This document shows, piece after piece, positions 9,288-18,282 of a stretch of DNA of 64,000 bases. Origin of the DNA: Laterigemmans sp052161645. Its GTDB lineage: Bacteria > Planctomycetota > Planctomycetia > Pirellulales > Pirellulaceae. The DNA is taken from the NCBI GenBank assembly GCA_052161645.1, contig CP197414.1, one strand, 5' to 3'. Both the position numbers and the translations under genes were made by a program. Below the pieces are notes generated by a model. The model had not been told where the DNA came from, ran no database searches, and worked only from the letters and a program-made list of their open reading frames with translations. The first letter of the stretch is position 1. Each line of letters starts with the position of its first letter.

Positions 9288-9361
9288 CGACGCTGACGGG
9301 GCTCGAACCCGCAACCACTGGATCGACAGTCCAGTACTCTAACCAATTGAGCTACAGCGCC
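9288..9361 (-). tRNA. tRNA-Asp (GTC)
   Basis: A 74-nt cloverleaf on the minus strand. The acceptor is GGCGCTG with CAGCGTC (one G-T wobble) and discriminator G. The D-arm is GCTC...GAGT. The anticodon stem is CTGGA/TCCAG with loop CTGTCGA, giving anticodon GTC. The T-arm is GCGGG, TTCGAGC, CCCGT. CCA is not encoded. Confidence 0.97.
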
Positions 9362-9639
9362 TTCAGGAATCAGCGAACTGACCTTTTCAACTATCGGCAA
9401 GCCGCTGAGTTTAATCGAACAACTTTACCTTGCGAGCGTCGAATTATAGCTTCCGGAAAGCATCCCGCAAGTGCCTTTCGGAAACCATTTCTTCGGCTTG
9501 CCCGAGGAGCAAAATACAACAAATCTGCCACATTCCGTCAACCCGTGTTTCTGCTTTGAGCTAGGTTCCAGAGGACAATTTCTTCGACGACTCGAGCCGA
9601 TCGCGGTACGGACCTGCTCATCCAGCAAGGGTTTACGCT

Positions 9640-9807
9640 ATGCAGAACGCTAATTTACTGGCTTTTTCTCTGCGACAGTGGTGGGGCGATGCGACCGCTG
9701 AATTGATGCGGTACTTTAACTCGATGGACGTCACACAGTGGATGATTATCTCCGCTTGCGGGGTGCTGTTTGGCTTTCTCTGCCTTCGCGGAACCAGTCC
9801 TCGCTGA
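9640..9807 (+). CDS. Small (55-aa) single-pass membrane protein
   Basis: A short open frame from ATG at 9640 to TGA at 9805-9807, with AAGG about 9 bases upstream of the start. The product begins MQNANLLAFSLRQWWGD and ends with an amphipathic segment, the hydrophobic stretch WMIISACGVLFGFLCL, then a basic tail (RGTSPR). One membrane span is predicted. No family recognised. Support is the RBS-like sequence and the coherent membrane-protein composition, so it is a candidate only. Confidence 0.45.
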   Translation: MQNANLLAFSLRQWWGDATAELMRYFNSMDVTQWMIISACGVLFGFLCLRGTSPR

Positions 9808-9970
9808 TTTGGTTTTGACGATCAAGCCGTTTTTTACGGGTGATTGCGACGCGCGGCTAAATTTTGTCCGAGTTGCGAGTTGCTGAATTCGGGCTGTTTG
9901 GTAAGACTGTAGCTTAGTTGAGGTACATCAGATGCCGCCATGCCGGGTTACTCGCCGAGCGTAGATTCCC

Positions 9971-10297
9971 ATGCCGTTGTTCGAGATCGAAACGTCAGGA
10001 CACATTCTCATTACGTGGGCCGACAGCGAAGAGTCGGCCCGCCAAGTGGTTACCGATGCGTTCCCATCGGACGAAGTCATTCGCATGACCAAGCGTCCTC
10101 GTGATACTTGGGTCATTTCCAAAGGCGCGCTTGGTTTAACCTCTACTTGGCTGGATCCTTGCAGTATCGCTCGCGAATGTCTCTCCAAGTCGTCGGGTGA
10201 CAAAATCCACGCTATTCGCCTGTACATGCACGAGACAGGCTCGGATTTGGAACGGGCGCGAAAAGTAATTGAGTCGAATATGGTCATGGGCTGGTAG
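9971..10297 (+). CDS. Conserved hypothetical with L7/L12-like C-terminal motif
   Basis: A 108-residue cytoplasmic protein. The N-terminal half (LFEIETSGHILITWADSEES) looks like a small alpha/beta fold. The C-terminal 30 residues (DKIHAIRLYMHETGSDLERA, then RKVIES) match the conserved helix-turn-helix of the ribosomal protein L7/L12 C-terminal domain (KI.AIK..RE.TG.gLkEAK..VE). It lacks the rest of L7/L12. Function is unknown; a ribosome- or factor-binding role would be speculation. The next gene starts 33 bp downstream on the same strand. Confidence 0.6.
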   Translation: MPLFEIETSGHILITWADSEESARQVVTDAFPSDEVIRMTKRPRDTWVISKGALGLTSTWLDPCSIARECLSKSSGDKIHAIRLYMHETGSDLERARKVIESNMVMGW

Positions 10298-10330
10298 CAT
10301 CCAGCCCTCCGCGCGGCCACAATCTTTCTC

Positions 10331-12823
10331 TTGGCCGCGGTGGGAGTTGTTTTCTGCTGGGCTCTCGACGTTTGTGGATGCGAGGCAAAGTTGACTACGA
10401 TTCCCACCAACCGCTCCACGAACAGACGGTCTCATCGGGTTCGTGTCGAATTGGTCCTGCTGATCTGTCTCTCCCCGCTTGTGATTGGTTGCCAGGGGTG
10501 TCGTGAACAGACTCCCGAGGGGGAAGTATCGCAAAAAGAAGTCACGGCCAAAGACTTGGGGTCTTTCCCGGGAGGCTCACCCACTGATCAGGAGTTCGTC
10601 AAACCAGGACACTGGACGACGATTAGTCAGACTTGGCAAGCCAACACCGACGACTATCGAGGGACCTTCGAAGCCGTCGTGACACCTCTCAGCAGTGGGG
10701 GTGGTGCTGCCGAGAGCAGTCGGAGTGTCAGCCCGCGAGCGATCCGGCCTGCCGTGCTGCCGAAGGGGCAGAGCAAGAAGTTAGAGATCCGCACCTTGGT
10801 TCCCGTGGCCGATTCGTCAGCAACGATGAGTCGCCAAGATGTTAACACGCGGTTTATTGCCAGCAATCTTAATCTGCCTGTCGACGGCAGTAACCGAGGA
10901 TTCATGAGCATGCGGCCTCATGAATATTTTTTCGTGGTGCTAACTGGACGTCCCGAGCAATTTTCTGCCATCCAGATCCATGATTGGATTCGCCCTCCGC
11001 AAGCGGAGCTCGGTGTCTCTGGGGAAACGTTTTACCGGCTGATGTTCCCGCGGGGTGACGGTTCGTTGCCGTTACCGGATACATTCTTTGAGTGGACTTC
11101 GACCGCTTACGTGCTGTGGGACGATCTGCGGCCTGAGCAGTTGACCTTCGATCAGCGTCAGGCGTTGCGCGATTGGTTGCACTGGGGCGGGCAGATTATT
11201 GTCAACGGCCCTGCGTGCGCACAGGCTTTGGCTGGTTCTGAATTTGCCGACTTGTTGCCGTTGACCCAAGTCCGCAGCGTGGGCTTAGAGGCGCAGCCTT
11301 TGGTCGACTTAGTCGAGCACTGGAGTGTGCCGACGGATCCCACGCGGGGCACCGTCGTTGGGCTGCTTACCAATGGTGCGGAGCGGGTCAGCGTCGACGG
11401 TGTGCTGGCGACTGATGCTTGGGCCATTGAGGGAACTGACGATCTCATTTTTGAGCGTTCCCTGGGGCGCGGCCGGGTCTGTTTCAGCCGGTTTGATTTG
11501 ACGGCCGGCTGGATGGCGAAATGGAATTCGTCGCAAAGTTTCTTCAATGGGGTGCTGTTGCGGCGGCCGCCTCGTCAATACAAAGCTGTCAACGGTGCTT
11601 TGGAATTGCGGCATTTCGGCGAGGGGCTCGTGGGTCGCGAACGCGATGCTCGGCTGAACACAAGAGTGCGCATCTTTTCGCGTGACGGTGTGTTGGGAGA
11701 CGCTGGGGGGGCGGCGACTGTATCACCTGCGACTGTACCAGCCGCGACGGCATCGCCACAGCAAAGTTGGCAAGATATGAGCACTCCTTATACCCCTGGG
11801 CGGAGTGTTGCCGGTTGGTCAGATGACAGCGAGCTTGCCAGCTTGGCCTCCACGCTGTTGCGGGAACAAGCCGGTATCACGATCCCCAGCAGCGGCTTTG
11901 TTGCCAAAGCCCTATTGGTATATTTGATCATTCTCATACCGCTGAATTATTTGGTGTTTGCGTTATTCGGCAAACTGGAGTGGGCTTGGGTTGCCGTCCC
12001 GTTGATCGGATTGGGGGGGGCTGCTTGGATCGCCCGCTCCGCCCAGCTCGATATTGGTTTTGCCCGCAGTCGCACTGAGATTAATTTGTTAGAAATCCAA
12101 CCCGGTTATCAGCGTGGGCACCTCACTCGTTATTTGGCGTTATATAACTCGCTTAGCACTCGTTACGACTTTAATTTTAGTATTCGCGAGGCGGTTGCGG
12201 TGCCAGTTGGAGCGCCAAGCCAGGGAACGATTGATTGTCAGTTTTCGCAAAGCTTTGGTGAGGGGGTTTCACTCAGCGGGATACAGATCCCCTCCAATCA
12301 AACGTCTGCGATTCACGCCGAGCAGTTGCTGGATTTAGGCGGCAGCCTAAGTTGGAGCCTTGACGCGGTCAACGATCCGACCACGGGGCAATTGGTCAAT
12401 GAGACGAAGTTAACGCTCTATGACGGCATGTTGGTCATGCGCGGCATGGATGGTCAATTGCGGCATGATTTTGTGGGCCTGGTGGAAGCGGGTGGGAGCT
12501 ATAAATTTCGGCTCAAAATGGGCCCCGGCGAGTATCTTGAAGCGTTGCCACTGACCGTCGAGCGAATGTTGGGACCTTTATCGGCTGGTGGTGATTTGCT
12601 GCCCGGTCAGGCGCGGCTGGTGGGCAGGATCGAAGAGCAGCCCGCGGGCTTGGAGATCGCCCCGGCGGTTTCTCAATCGCAATCGCAGACGGTTTGCGTG
12701 GCCCATTTAACCCACGCCGATTTGCCTGCACCGCAGGCCGACCTCAATTTGAGAACTGATATTAAGGAAGCCGAGCTCGACGACTTTGAGTTACTTGACG
12801 TCCCACTGGGTGAAATTGAATGA
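10331..12823 (+). CDS. Large membrane-anchored protein coupled to an ABC ATPase
   Basis: An 830-residue frame from a TTG at 10331; the true start may be an internal TTG near residue 45. A hydrophobic segment ends in LVIGCQGC (lipoprotein-like) near residue 54. The long extracytoplasmic part has beta-rich stretches and a GATase-like strand pattern (WLHWGGQIIVNGPACAQAL). Near residue 520-575 two membrane helices follow (ALLVYLIILIPLNYLVFALF and WVAVPLIGLGGAAWIA), then another soluble domain. Its stop overlaps the start of the ABC ATPase by 4 bp (ATGA). This layout recalls the GldG-like accessory subunits of ABC-2 exporters, but no named family is recognised. Confidence 0.6.
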   Translation: MAAVGVVFCWALDVCGCEAKLTTIPTNRSTNRRSHRVRVELVLLICLSPLVIGCQGCREQTPEGEVSQKEVTAKDLGSFPGGSPTDQEFVKPGHWTTISQTWQANTDDYRGTFEAVVTPLSSGGGAAESSRSVSPRAIRPAVLPKGQSKKLEIRTLVPVADSSATMSRQDVNTRFIASNLNLPVDGSNRGFMSMRPHEYFFVVLTGRPEQFSAIQIHDWIRPPQAELGVSGETFYRLMFPRGDGSLPLPDTFFEWTSTAYVLWDDLRPEQLTFDQRQALRDWLHWGGQIIVNGPACAQALAGSEFADLLPLTQVRSVGLEAQPLVDLVEHWSVPTDPTRGTVVGLLTNGAERVSVDGVLATDAWAIEGTDDLIFERSLGRGRVCFSRFDLTAGWMAKWNSSQSFFNGVLLRRPPRQYKAVNGALELRHFGEGLVGRERDARLNTRVRIFSRDGVLGDAGGAATVSPATVPAATASPQQSWQDMSTPYTPGRSVAGWSDDSELASLASTLLREQAGITIPSSGFVAKALLVYLIILIPLNYLVFALFGKLEWAWVAVPLIGLGGAAWIARSAQLDIGFARSRTEINLLEIQPGYQRGHLTRYLALYNSLSTRYDFNFSIREAVAVPVGAPSQGTIDCQFSQSFGEGVSLSGIQIPSNQTSAIHAEQLLDLGGSLSWSLDAVNDPTTGQLVNETKLTLYDGMLVMRGMDGQLRHDFVGLVEAGGSYKFRLKMGPGEYLEALPLTVERMLGPLSAGGDLLPGQARLVGRIEEQPAGLEIAPAVSQSQSQTVCVAHLTHADLPAPQADLNLRTDIKEAELDDFELLDVPLGEIE

Positions 12824-13746
12824 TTGAGCTGCATGGATTTGGCAAGGACTATGGTGATTTTACCGCCGTCGATTGCTTGGATTTAAAGATTGAGGAAGGC
12901 GAGATGTTCGGCTTCATTGGTCCCAATGGCGCTGGAAAAAGCACCTCCATACGTTACTTGGCCACGTTGTTGAAACCGACCCGTGGGTATGGTGAAGTGG
13001 CGGGTCATAATGTGACCAATGACCCGCTGTCTGTTCGCCAAGCGGTTGGTTATATGCCTGATAACTTTGGCGTTTACGACGGCATGCGAGTTTGGGAGTT
13101 TCTGGACTTTTTCGCGGTCGCTTATCGGATTACTCGAGATAAGCGCAAGCAAATCATTCGCGAAGTGTTGGAGCTATTGGACCTTAGTCATAAACGCAAT
13201 GACTATGTCAATGGATTATCACGGGGCATGAAGCAGCGGCTCTGCTTGGCGAAAACGTTGGTGCATGATCCGCCCGTGTTGATCTTGGACGAACCGGCCA
13301 GCGGTTTGGACCCTCGCGCCCGCGTGGAGGTCAAGGCGTTGCTGAAAGAGCTGCGCCGCATGGGCAAGACAATTTTAATCAGCAGTCATATCTTGACGGA
13401 ACTGGCCGATTGTTGCACTTCAATCGGGATTATCGAGCGCGGGAAATTGTTGATGCACGGTTCCATCGACGAGGTCTATCGGCAGATACGTCGAAATCGA
13501 ATCGTTGAAATCAGCTTCTTCTCGGGTGAGGACGCTGGCCTTTCGATCCTCCGCAGTCAAGATAGCCTGCGTTCCCTGGATGTCGATCGGGGACGGGTGG
13601 TGGCCGAATTGGAGACGGATGACGAGGGGCTGGCCCAACTCCTGGAGTTAATGGTTGCCGAAGGGGTGAGGGTGCGGAGTTTCAACGACAAGGATCCCAC
13701 CTTGGAGGATGTCTTTATGACCGTCACCAAAGGACTCGTCAGTTGA
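12820..13746 (+). CDS. ABC-2 type transporter ATP-binding protein
   Basis: A 308-residue ATPase. It has Walker A GPNGAGKST (residues about 34-42), the Q-loop region, signature LSRGMKQR, Walker B VLILDEPASGLDP and switch His in SSHIL. A C-terminal extension of about 90 residues (GLSILRSQDSLRSLDVDRG...VFMTVTKG) is typical of the CcmA/NatA/Gld-type subfamily. It powers an exporter or gliding-type ABC-2 system at the inner membrane. It starts inside the stop codon of the upstream membrane protein, so the two are translationally coupled. No permease gene with the usual 6-TM layout is visible in the window. Confidence 0.92.
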   Translation: MIELHGFGKDYGDFTAVDCLDLKIEEGEMFGFIGPNGAGKSTSIRYLATLLKPTRGYGEVAGHNVTNDPLSVRQAVGYMPDNFGVYDGMRVWEFLDFFAVAYRITRDKRKQIIREVLELLDLSHKRNDYVNGLSRGMKQRLCLAKTLVHDPPVLILDEPASGLDPRARVEVKALLKELRRMGKTILISSHILTELADCCTSIGIIERGKLLMHGSIDEVYRQIRRNRIVEISFFSGEDAGLSILRSQDSLRSLDVDRGRVVAELETDDEGLAQLLELMVAEGVRVRSFNDKDPTLEDVFMTVTKGLVS

Positions 13747-14130
13747 ACGACTTGCTCAATGGCGACTTGCTTTGAGGCGACTTGCTTTGAGGCGACTTGC
13801 TTTGAGGCGACTTGCTTTGAGGCGACTTGCTCTGAAGCGGTCGGCCTAGCTGGTGCGGAGTGCGGGTTGGAAAAACTGCGAGTGGGCTTAGGTCCGCGGG
13901 GCTGTTTTGGTGTGCAAAAAAACAGTTTTTTCGGAGCTTTTCGCGGAGAAGGGGCGAGAAAAAAGAGTTTTTTGGGTTACAATGGGGTGGACTGGGTATT
14001 CACGTACCGCTCGCACTCAGCGTCAATTTGCAAATCGTCAATCGGTTTGGCAGTTACTGCCCTTTGCTGCGATTTTCAACTTGTGTCTGTTGGATTGGCT
14101 TCTCATCTCATTTTGTTTTCGAGGATACGC
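13747..14130. other. Intergenic region with 15-bp minisatellite and T/A-rich segment
   Basis: 384 bp between the ABC ATPase and the BamB-like gene. It holds a 5-unit tandem repeat (13761-13835), then A- and T-runs around 13914-13975. A TACAAT at 13978-13983 could be a -10 element for the downstream gene. A long open frame runs through it in phase with the downstream gene, but its composition is repeat-derived and it is taken as non-coding. Confidence 0.55.
13761..13835. repeat. 15-bp tandem repeat, 5 units
   Basis: Five consecutive units of GGCGACTTGCTTTGA. The last has one change (C for T); a degenerate copy precedes the array at 13744-13759. It begins 14 bp after the ABC ATPase stop codon. 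Confidence 0.95.
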
Positions 14131-15726
14131 ATGCCGCGTCAGCAATGGAACACCGCGATTCAACTGGGCTCAGTGGCAATGGCCTCCGGGTCAGGGCGCG
14201 TCTGGACGCTAAGCATTGCCGTATTGGCCGTCTCTGTGTTGAACTTGGGCTGGTCCTCGGTCGCTCATGGGCGAGGTCACGAGACGCTGACCCCCAGTGA
14301 AGCGGCGCAGATTGGCATGGTGGATGCTTGGCACCGCCAGCTATCGATATCGGGTGGCTTGAACGGTCTCGTCGACGCGGAAATTTTCGTCGATTACGAA
14401 GAGAAAAAGACCTTTGCCGAAGTGTTGGCTGACGGTCGCGTGTTGTTGCGAATCAGTGGCGACCGCGTGAATCGGTTTGGTATTCCGATCGGCATCGAAG
14501 AAGCCCAGCGGTTAGCCAACCTTGAAGTTTACAAGCTCAAGCGACGTGGTATCTCGGCGTCGGTTCAATTGAAAGAAGTGCCGCAAGTACTTTTGTTTGC
14601 CTTGGGAGCCGATGGGACGATCGAGTGCCGTGACGCGGAAGATGGTCGAATCATTTGGTTGCAGCGTTACGGTGATCCGCGGATTCCTTGCCTTCCCATG
14701 GCGGTCAGTCACCACTTTGTGACTTTTGTGAATGCCGACCAACTGTACGTGCTGGAAACGAGCACTGGTAAATTGGTCGTCCAAAAGCACCTCAAAGCGG
14801 TGCCACTGCATGGTCCGGCGATCGTCGGTGACTATATCATGTGCGTTTGCACGGGCGGACGGATCGAGGGTTATGATGTCAAGGACTTTGACCGCGAGGC
14901 TTTTGTGGCTCGCGTCGCCGGTTTGCCGATGGCTGGTCCGGTGACGTCGCAAGCCATTGCCCGCACGATGTGGCCCACCGACGCCGGATATTTGTTTGCT
15001 CTCGATGGCTCTGGGCGTGCCCAGTTGTCCTTTCGTTTTCCAGCTAGCGGACTGGTGTCGTCCAAAGTTGGCTCGGGACCCTCTGGCAATTTCTACGCTG
15101 CTACCGAGAAAGGGCAAGTTTACGGAATCTCCCCAGCTCGCGACGGACGCATCCTGTGGCGGCAAAGTTTGGGTGGCCCCGTGTATCAGTCCCCCGCGGT
15201 GATCGCTGATCAACTGTACGTTCGCACTGTTTACGGACAGCTTTATGGGCTCAAAGCCAGCAATGGCGAGTACGCTTGGCCGAGTGCTGTGGGGCGAGTT
15301 CAAAAAGTTTTAGGGGGCACCAGTGACAAAGTATTGGTCCGTACTTTCTCGGCAAATTTGGCCGCGATTGACTCCAGGTCGGGTAATGTGATCGCTCAAC
15401 TTCCGGCCACGACTATTGCTGATTCGATCCATAATCCGTGGACCGACCGCCTGTACCTGTTGACCAACTCGGGTATGATTCAGTGCCTGCGTCCGCTCGC
15501 GGCGGAACTGCCGACCATCTACGAAGTCAAGCAATTGACATCCGAAGAAGGTGCAGAAAGCGAAGCTACTCCCCAACCAGACGCACCGGCTCCGAGCAAT
15601 CCCTTCGGTTTTGGTGATGATGCCGGTGGTGGGGCCTTCGGGGGCGATAACGGTGGCGGAAATCCGTTTGGCACCGGCAACGATGCGGGCAATCCCTTCG
15701 GTGGTGATAATCCCTTCGGCGGTTAA
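14131..15726 (+). CDS. Exported PQQ/BamB-like beta-propeller protein
   Basis: A 531-residue protein from ATG at 14131, with GAGGA 6 bases upstream. The open frame extends to 13759, but that part is minisatellite. A basic start and hydrophobic segment (VWTLSIAVLAVSVLNLGWSS) form a signal peptide ending near VAHG. The body has PQQ-type blades such as LFALGADGTIECRDAEDGRI, LYVLETSTGKLVVQ, VYGISPARDGRILWRQSLGG and LYGLKASNGEYAWP, in the manner of BamB or quinoprotein dehydrogenase propellers. The last 50 residues are a low-complexity Gly/Asn/Phe tail with NPFG repeats. The quinone-binding active site of true dehydrogenases is not visible, so a scaffolding role is more likely. Confidence 0.75.
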   Translation: MPRQQWNTAIQLGSVAMASGSGRVWTLSIAVLAVSVLNLGWSSVAHGRGHETLTPSEAAQIGMVDAWHRQLSISGGLNGLVDAEIFVDYEEKKTFAEVLADGRVLLRISGDRVNRFGIPIGIEEAQRLANLEVYKLKRRGISASVQLKEVPQVLLFALGADGTIECRDAEDGRIIWLQRYGDPRIPCLPMAVSHHFVTFVNADQLYVLETSTGKLVVQKHLKAVPLHGPAIVGDYIMCVCTGGRIEGYDVKDFDREAFVARVAGLPMAGPVTSQAIARTMWPTDAGYLFALDGSGRAQLSFRFPASGLVSSKVGSGPSGNFYAATEKGQVYGISPARDGRILWRQSLGGPVYQSPAVIADQLYVRTVYGQLYGLKASNGEYAWPSAVGRVQKVLGGTSDKVLVRTFSANLAAIDSRSGNVIAQLPATTIADSIHNPWTDRLYLLTNSGMIQCLRPLAAELPTIYEVKQLTSEEGAESEATPQPDAPAPSNPFGFGDDAGGGAFGGDNGGGNPFGTGNDAGNPFGGDNPFGG

Positions 15727-15895
15727 TCGTTGCCCAGCCTATCGGCATTTAAGGGGCGAAGTTCCCAATCCGTGGAGCACGCCCGGTTGACCCTGTGGCG
15801 GGGATGTCGTACACACAAACCTCTGCCGCGTACGGAGTCGTTCTCATCATAGCCGCCACCGAAAAAGCGGCTAAACAACAACGGAAGTAAACCCT

Positions 15896-17467
15896 GTGAG
15901 TGATCTTGTTCCCATACGTACGGCTCTGATCAGCGTCAGTGACAAGCTCGGTTTGACCGATTTTGCACTCGGCCTGCACCGTGCGGGCGTCCGCATCCTC
16001 AGCACCGGGGGCACCGCCGAGAGTTTGCGGGGAGCGGATATACCCGTCGAGGAAGTTTCCGATTACACCGGTTTTCCGGAAATGATGGGCGGTCGATTGA
16101 AGACCTTGCATCCCAAGATTTTCGGCGGCATCTTGGCTCGCCGTGAACTGTCGGATGACGTTCAAGTAGCTGACGATTATGGGATTGAGATGATTGACTT
16201 GGTGGTCGTTAATCTCTACCCCTTTGCCGCCACGGTGTCGCGGCCCGGAGTGGAGATGTCGGCAGCCATTGAGCAGATCGACATCGGTGGCCCCAGCTTG
16301 GTCCGCGCGGCGGCCAAAAACCACGCCGATGTCGCGGTTGCGACCAGCCCCGCCCAGTACAGCGAGATTTTACAGCAGGTGGAAAGCGACGGCGGCACCA
16401 CCCACGAACTCCGGGCCCAACTGGCTTGCGATGCTTTTGAGCATACCGCCAACTACGACCGGGCGATCGCCAACTATTTGCGGGGCGAAACGATGGTTTC
16501 TGAATTCCCCGCCACGACTCACCTCTCACTGCGTCGCAAATCGCTGCTCCGCTACGGCGAAAACCCCCATCAGAAGGCTGCTGTTTACGCCGATCCAAAC
16601 GAGCGGACCGCGAACTTAGTTAGCGCGCGTCAGATCAGCGGCAAAGAGCTGTCCTACAATAACCTACTCGATCTCGATGCTGCTTTGGCGATCGTGCGCG
16701 GCTTTTCGGAGCCGGCAGCCTCGGTGGTAAAGCACAACAATCCCTGCGGTGCTGCCACGGCCGAACGGCTGGCACGCGCTTGTCAAAAAGCGATGGATGG
16801 AGATCCGCTGAGCGCCTTTGGCTCTGTTTTGGGTTTTAACCGCACGGTCGACTTGGCAACCGCCGAGATGCTGTGCCAACCTGGGCTCTTTGTCGAAGCG
16901 ATCGTCGCCCCTGATTTCGAAGCCAGCGCAGTCGGCTTGCTGACAACCAAACCACGCTGGCGAGAAAACGTGCGGTTGATGCAAGTCGGACGGCTGGATG
17001 AACAGCCTGCGGCACTCAATCGACGCTTCATCAGCGGCGGCATGTTAGTGCAAGAAGCTGACCGTTTGCCCGCGGCGCCGTTGCAGTGGAAGACGGTCAC
17101 GCAAGCCGAAGTTGCCGACGCGCTCTGGGATGACGTCGCCTTCGCATGGGAGATGGTGCGGCACGTGAAGAGTAACGCCATCGTGTTGGGCAAGGATTGT
17201 GCCCTGATCGGTGTCGGTGCCGGCCAGATGAGTCGCGTGGACAGCGTCGAGATTGCGATTGAAAAAGCGGGCGATCGCAGCACCGGCAGCGTGCTGGCTT
17301 CCGATGCCTTTTTTCCCTTCCCCGATAGCATCGAAGCGGCCGCCGAGGCGGGAGTCGTCGCCATCATTCAGCCCGGCGGCTCGCGTCGCGACACCGAGGT
17401 GATTGATGCCTGTAACGCCCATCGGATTCCGATGATCCTCACCGGACGACGTCACTTTAAACACTGA
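15896..17467 (+). CDS. purH: Bifunctional AICAR transformylase / IMP cyclohydrolase
   Basis: A 523-residue enzyme starting at GTG 15896 with GGAAG about 10 bases upstream. It catalyses the last two steps of de novo purine synthesis: formylation of AICAR by 10-formyl-THF and ring closure to IMP. The N-terminal cyclohydrolase is marked by ALISVSDKLG, ILSTGGTAESLR and MMGGRLKTLHPKI. The transformylase carries RYGENPHQ, LSYNNLLDLDAA and the catalytic KHNNPCG. It ends SDAFFPFPDSIE...RHFKH as usual. Length matches the family. A 6-bp hairpin (15851-15872) precedes the RBS, function unknown. The stop overlaps trpC by 1 bp. Confidence 0.97.
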   Translation: MSDLVPIRTALISVSDKLGLTDFALGLHRAGVRILSTGGTAESLRGADIPVEEVSDYTGFPEMMGGRLKTLHPKIFGGILARRELSDDVQVADDYGIEMIDLVVVNLYPFAATVSRPGVEMSAAIEQIDIGGPSLVRAAAKNHADVAVATSPAQYSEILQQVESDGGTTHELRAQLACDAFEHTANYDRAIANYLRGETMVSEFPATTHLSLRRKSLLRYGENPHQKAAVYADPNERTANLVSARQISGKELSYNNLLDLDAALAIVRGFSEPAASVVKHNNPCGAATAERLARACQKAMDGDPLSAFGSVLGFNRTVDLATAEMLCQPGLFVEAIVAPDFEASAVGLLTTKPRWRENVRLMQVGRLDEQPAALNRRFISGGMLVQEADRLPAAPLQWKTVTQAEVADALWDDVAFAWEMVRHVKSNAIVLGKDCALIGVGAGQMSRVDSVEIAIEKAGDRSTGSVLASDAFFPFPDSIEAAAEAGVVAIIQPGGSRRDTEVIDACNAHRIPMILTGRRHFKH

Positions 17468-18249
17468 TGACGACGATCCTAGCTAACATCCTGGCGACGA
17501 AGCGCGAAGAAATTGCCGAAGCAAAACGCCTTCGCCCGCTGGTCGAACTCGAGCAACAACTACCGCACTCGCCTCCGGTGCGAGACTTTACCGGGGCACT
17601 CCGCAGTGACGTGGGCACCGTGCGGTTGATCGCGGAAATTAAGCGGGCCAGCCCTTCGGCCGGCTTGATTCGTCCCGATTTCGATCCCGTGCTCATCGCC
17701 CAAGCGTATCGAGATGGCGGCGCGGCTTGCCTCAGTGTGTTAACTGATACGCATTACTTTCAGGGCAAACTTGAGTACTTGCGAAGTGTGCGGGCGATTT
17801 GCGAATTGCCCCTGCTGAGAAAAGACTTCATCATCGATCCCTATCAATTGGTGGAAGCCCGGGTGGCTGGTGCCGATTGCGTACTGCTGATCGCCGAGTG
17901 TCTTGACGGCAGCCAACTGCTGGACCTCTATCAGGCTGCTACTGACTTGGGCATGCACACTCTGATCGAACTTTACGATCGTGAAAATCTACCTGCCGTG
18001 TTGGCAACAAACTGTCCCCTTATCGGTGTCAACAACCGCGATTTACGCACGTTCAAAACGGATCTCCATCACACCATTGCCCTGCGGTCAGAGATTCCAG
18101 CTGAACGGGTGTTGGTGGCCGAAAGTGGTATCCGCAGCAATCAGGATGTTCAGCGGTTGGCGGAGGCGGGTGTCCAGGCCATGCTGGTAGGTGAGTCATT
18201 GATGCGTCAACCCGATCTGGTGGGGGCCGTCAAGGAACTGCTACAATAG
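17467..18249 (+). CDS. trpC: Indole-3-glycerol phosphate synthase
   Basis: A 260-residue TIM barrel catalysing conversion of CdRP to indole-3-glycerol phosphate in tryptophan synthesis. The family signature IAEIKRASPSAGLI is present, as are LSVLTDTHYFQG, LPLLRKDFIIDPYQ (catalytic Lys), ADCVLLIAECL, LIGVNNRDLRTF and VAESGIRS...LVGESLMR (phosphate-binding end). The start ATG overlaps the purH stop (TGATG), so translation is coupled to purH. Pairing purine and tryptophan genes is unusual but both pathways use PRPP. Other trp genes are not in the window. Confidence 0.97.
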   Translation: MTTILANILATKREEIAEAKRLRPLVELEQQLPHSPPVRDFTGALRSDVGTVRLIAEIKRASPSAGLIRPDFDPVLIAQAYRDGGAACLSVLTDTHYFQGKLEYLRSVRAICELPLLRKDFIIDPYQLVEARVAGADCVLLIAECLDGSQLLDLYQAATDLGMHTLIELYDRENLPAVLATNCPLIGVNNRDLRTFKTDLHHTIALRSEIPAERVLVAESGIRSNQDVQRLAEAGVQAMLVGESLMRQPDLVGAVKELLQ

Positions 18250-18282
18250 AGTTTTCCCCCGCAATCTTGAGGCCAGCTCATC

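Noticed and set aside
13761..13835. Possible CRISPR array
   Set aside because: The units are contiguous 15-mers without spacers, so this is a minisatellite. No cas gene is in the window.
13759..14130. N-terminal extension of the BamB-like gene encoding ATCFE repeats
   Set aside because: It is a read-through of the 15-bp minisatellite. The ATG at 14131 has an RBS and a signal peptide directly after it.
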